Origin: Lewinellaceae bacterium | GTDB taxonomy: Bacteria > Bacteroidota > Bacteroidia > Chitinophagales > Saprospiraceae | Assembly (NCBI GenBank): GCA_020636405.1 | Contig: JACJXW010000016.1 | Span: 1 to 8,333, forward strand | Length of the DNA stretch: 8,333 nucleotides | Direction: 5' to 3' | Part shown: positions 7,569 to 8,333 of the stretch, piece by piece | Position numbering within the stretch: position 1 is the stretch's first letter | How the letters are laid out: each line of letters starts with the position of its first letter | The notes under the pieces: model-generated | The model's database searches: none | What the model saw: the letters and a program-made list of their open reading frames with translations, nothing else | Told to the model about the DNA's origin: nothing | Translations under genes and position numbers: made by a program

Positions 7569-7621
7569 GTTCGGTATTCGGGGGTCAGCTGTGAACAGCT
7601 TGCGAACCCCGAATACCGAAC
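7569..7621. repeat. Perfect 15-bp inverted repeat between converging genes, possible bidirectional terminator
   Basis: GTTCGGTATTCGGGG (7569-7583) is exactly complementary to the sequence at 7607-7621. Inside the 23-base loop a second small stem forms (AGCTG at 7587-7591 with CAGCT at 7596-7600, loop TGAA). It lies 14 bases after the smpB stop and 38 bases beyond the M48 stop, so either transcript would form the hairpin. There is no T-tract on either side, so termination is inferred from position. A minor palindrome, GCCTTTAAGGC (7639-7649), lies nearer the M48 gene. Confidence 0.75.
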
Positions 7622-7658
7622 CACGAACGGCGGCCGGCGCCTTTAAGGCCTGCAATCC

Positions 7659-8333
7659 CTATAGCTTCGATTTGATACGCTGGTACTCTGCGTCGTAGCT
7701 CTTGGTACCGCGGCAGTTCATCTCTTTTGCTTTAGCATCGATATTTTCCACCCGGTTGCCCGGGTTGGGGTGGGTACTCAGGAATTCGGGGGGCGTCGGC
7801 TGGCCTTCCATTTTGCGGAAGAAGCCGGCGGCTCCATTGGCATGATAATCCGTACCGCAGAGGTAGATAACGGAATAGGTATCCGCTTCGGTTTCGTGGG
7901 TGCGGCTGAATTTCAGGTTGATCAGCCCCAAAGCGACCTGCTCGAGCATACCCGGTTCGGCGCTGCCGGTGGCGATGGAGGCCAGCGCTGAAAGGCCGTA
8001 GATCTTGGTCATCTGGCGGGTGGAGTGCCGCTGAGCAGCGTGGGCGATCTCGTGGCCCATCACCCCTGCCAGTTGGTCTTCCGAATCCAGGAACTTGATC
8101 AGGCCGGTGTACACGTAGATGTGGCCGCCCGGCGTACAGAAGGCGTTCAGGGTCTCATCATCCTTAATGATCTTCACTTCCCAGGCAAATTGGTCCTTAA
8201 AGGCAACATTGCCGGTATTGAGGATCTTATCCCTTATTTTTCGGATATAGGCATAGGCTTCTTCGTTCCCTTTTTCCGGCAGTACCGGAAATTGGGCAGG
8301 GTCATCTGCGATCTGTTGGGCCACCTGTTGCCC
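7659..8333 (-). CDS. M48-family zinc metalloprotease (N-terminus outside window)
   Basis: The frame is open to the right edge, giving about 224 residues without a true start; the GTG at 8324 is internal, because the in-frame codons before it (Gly-Gln-Gln) continue the usual GxQ(V/A)AxQI opening of the family. The zinc site is complete: HEIAH (codons ending near 8040), with the third ligand Glu in HETEAD downstream. Other M48 hallmarks are NAFCTPGGHIYVYTGLI, DQLAGVMGHEIAH, and STHPNPGNRVENI near the C-terminus. The design matches the periplasmic BepA/LoiP-like proteases, which handle misfolded or envelope proteins. Relatives usually have an N-terminal signal or lipoprotein peptide, which would lie outside the window, so localisation is inferred. 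No TPR repeats follow; the protein ends soon after the catalytic domain. It converges with smpB. Confidence 0.93.
   Translation of the reverse strand, partial: GQQVAQQIADDPAQFPVLPEKGNEEAYAYIRKIRDKILNTGNVAFKDQFAWEVKIIKDDETLNAFCTPGGHIYVYTGLIKFLDSEDQLAGVMGHEIAHAAQRHSTRQMTKIYGLSALASIATGSAEPGMLEQVALGLINLKFSRTHETEADTYSVIYLCGTDYHANGAAGFFRKMEGQPTPPEFLSTHPNPGNRVENIDAKAKEMNCRGTKSYDAEYQRIKSKL

Overview
The window most likely comes from a Bacteroidota genome, probably a moderately GC-rich member of the Saprospirales/Lewinella type. The evidence is a membrane-anchored MutS-like ATPase of a kind common in that phylum, a dipeptidyl peptidase IV with a signal peptide, AT-rich upstream boxes resembling the TAnnTTTG promoter element of the phylum, few Shine-Dalgarno sequences, and long TTCGAT/TTCGG-type palindromes between genes. 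The phylum is well supported; the family-level guess is inference.

Layout. From 1 to 2352 on the minus strand lies a two-gene unit: a MutS-like membrane ATPase, then a leucine-rich-repeat (LRR) protein that starts inside the ATPase stop codon (ATGA overlap) and runs off the left edge. A 292-bp gap follows (2353-2644). It holds a 47-codon minus-strand frame resembling the C-terminal end of a DUF5615 PIN-like toxin, probably a remnant. On the plus strand come a RamB/PrpR-like (ScfR-type) regulator (2645-4132), a secreted dipeptidyl peptidase IV (4242-6517), a YbjQ/UPF0145 protein (6638-6952) and smpB (7085-7555). An M48 zinc metalloprotease on the minus strand (7659 to the right edge) converges on smpB.

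How the genes relate. Only the MutS-like/LRR pair shows clear coupling. The plus-strand genes are separated by 109-132 bp gaps and have unrelated roles: acyl-CoA-type gene regulation, peptide degradation outside the cytoplasm, an uncharacterised YbjQ protein, and ribosome rescue. Two long inverted repeats sit at gene ends, one after the peptidase gene and one between the converging smpB and M48 genes.

Main oddities. (1) Four separate one-base deletions lie within about 130 bp of the otherwise intact peptidase gene, most likely local sequence error. (2) The ATPase-LRR coupling is notable. (3) The toxin-like remnant sits in the divergent intergenic region. I see no mobile element, CRISPR array, rRNA or tRNA, and no convincing new multi-gene system; the MutS-like/LRR pair is the nearest candidate.
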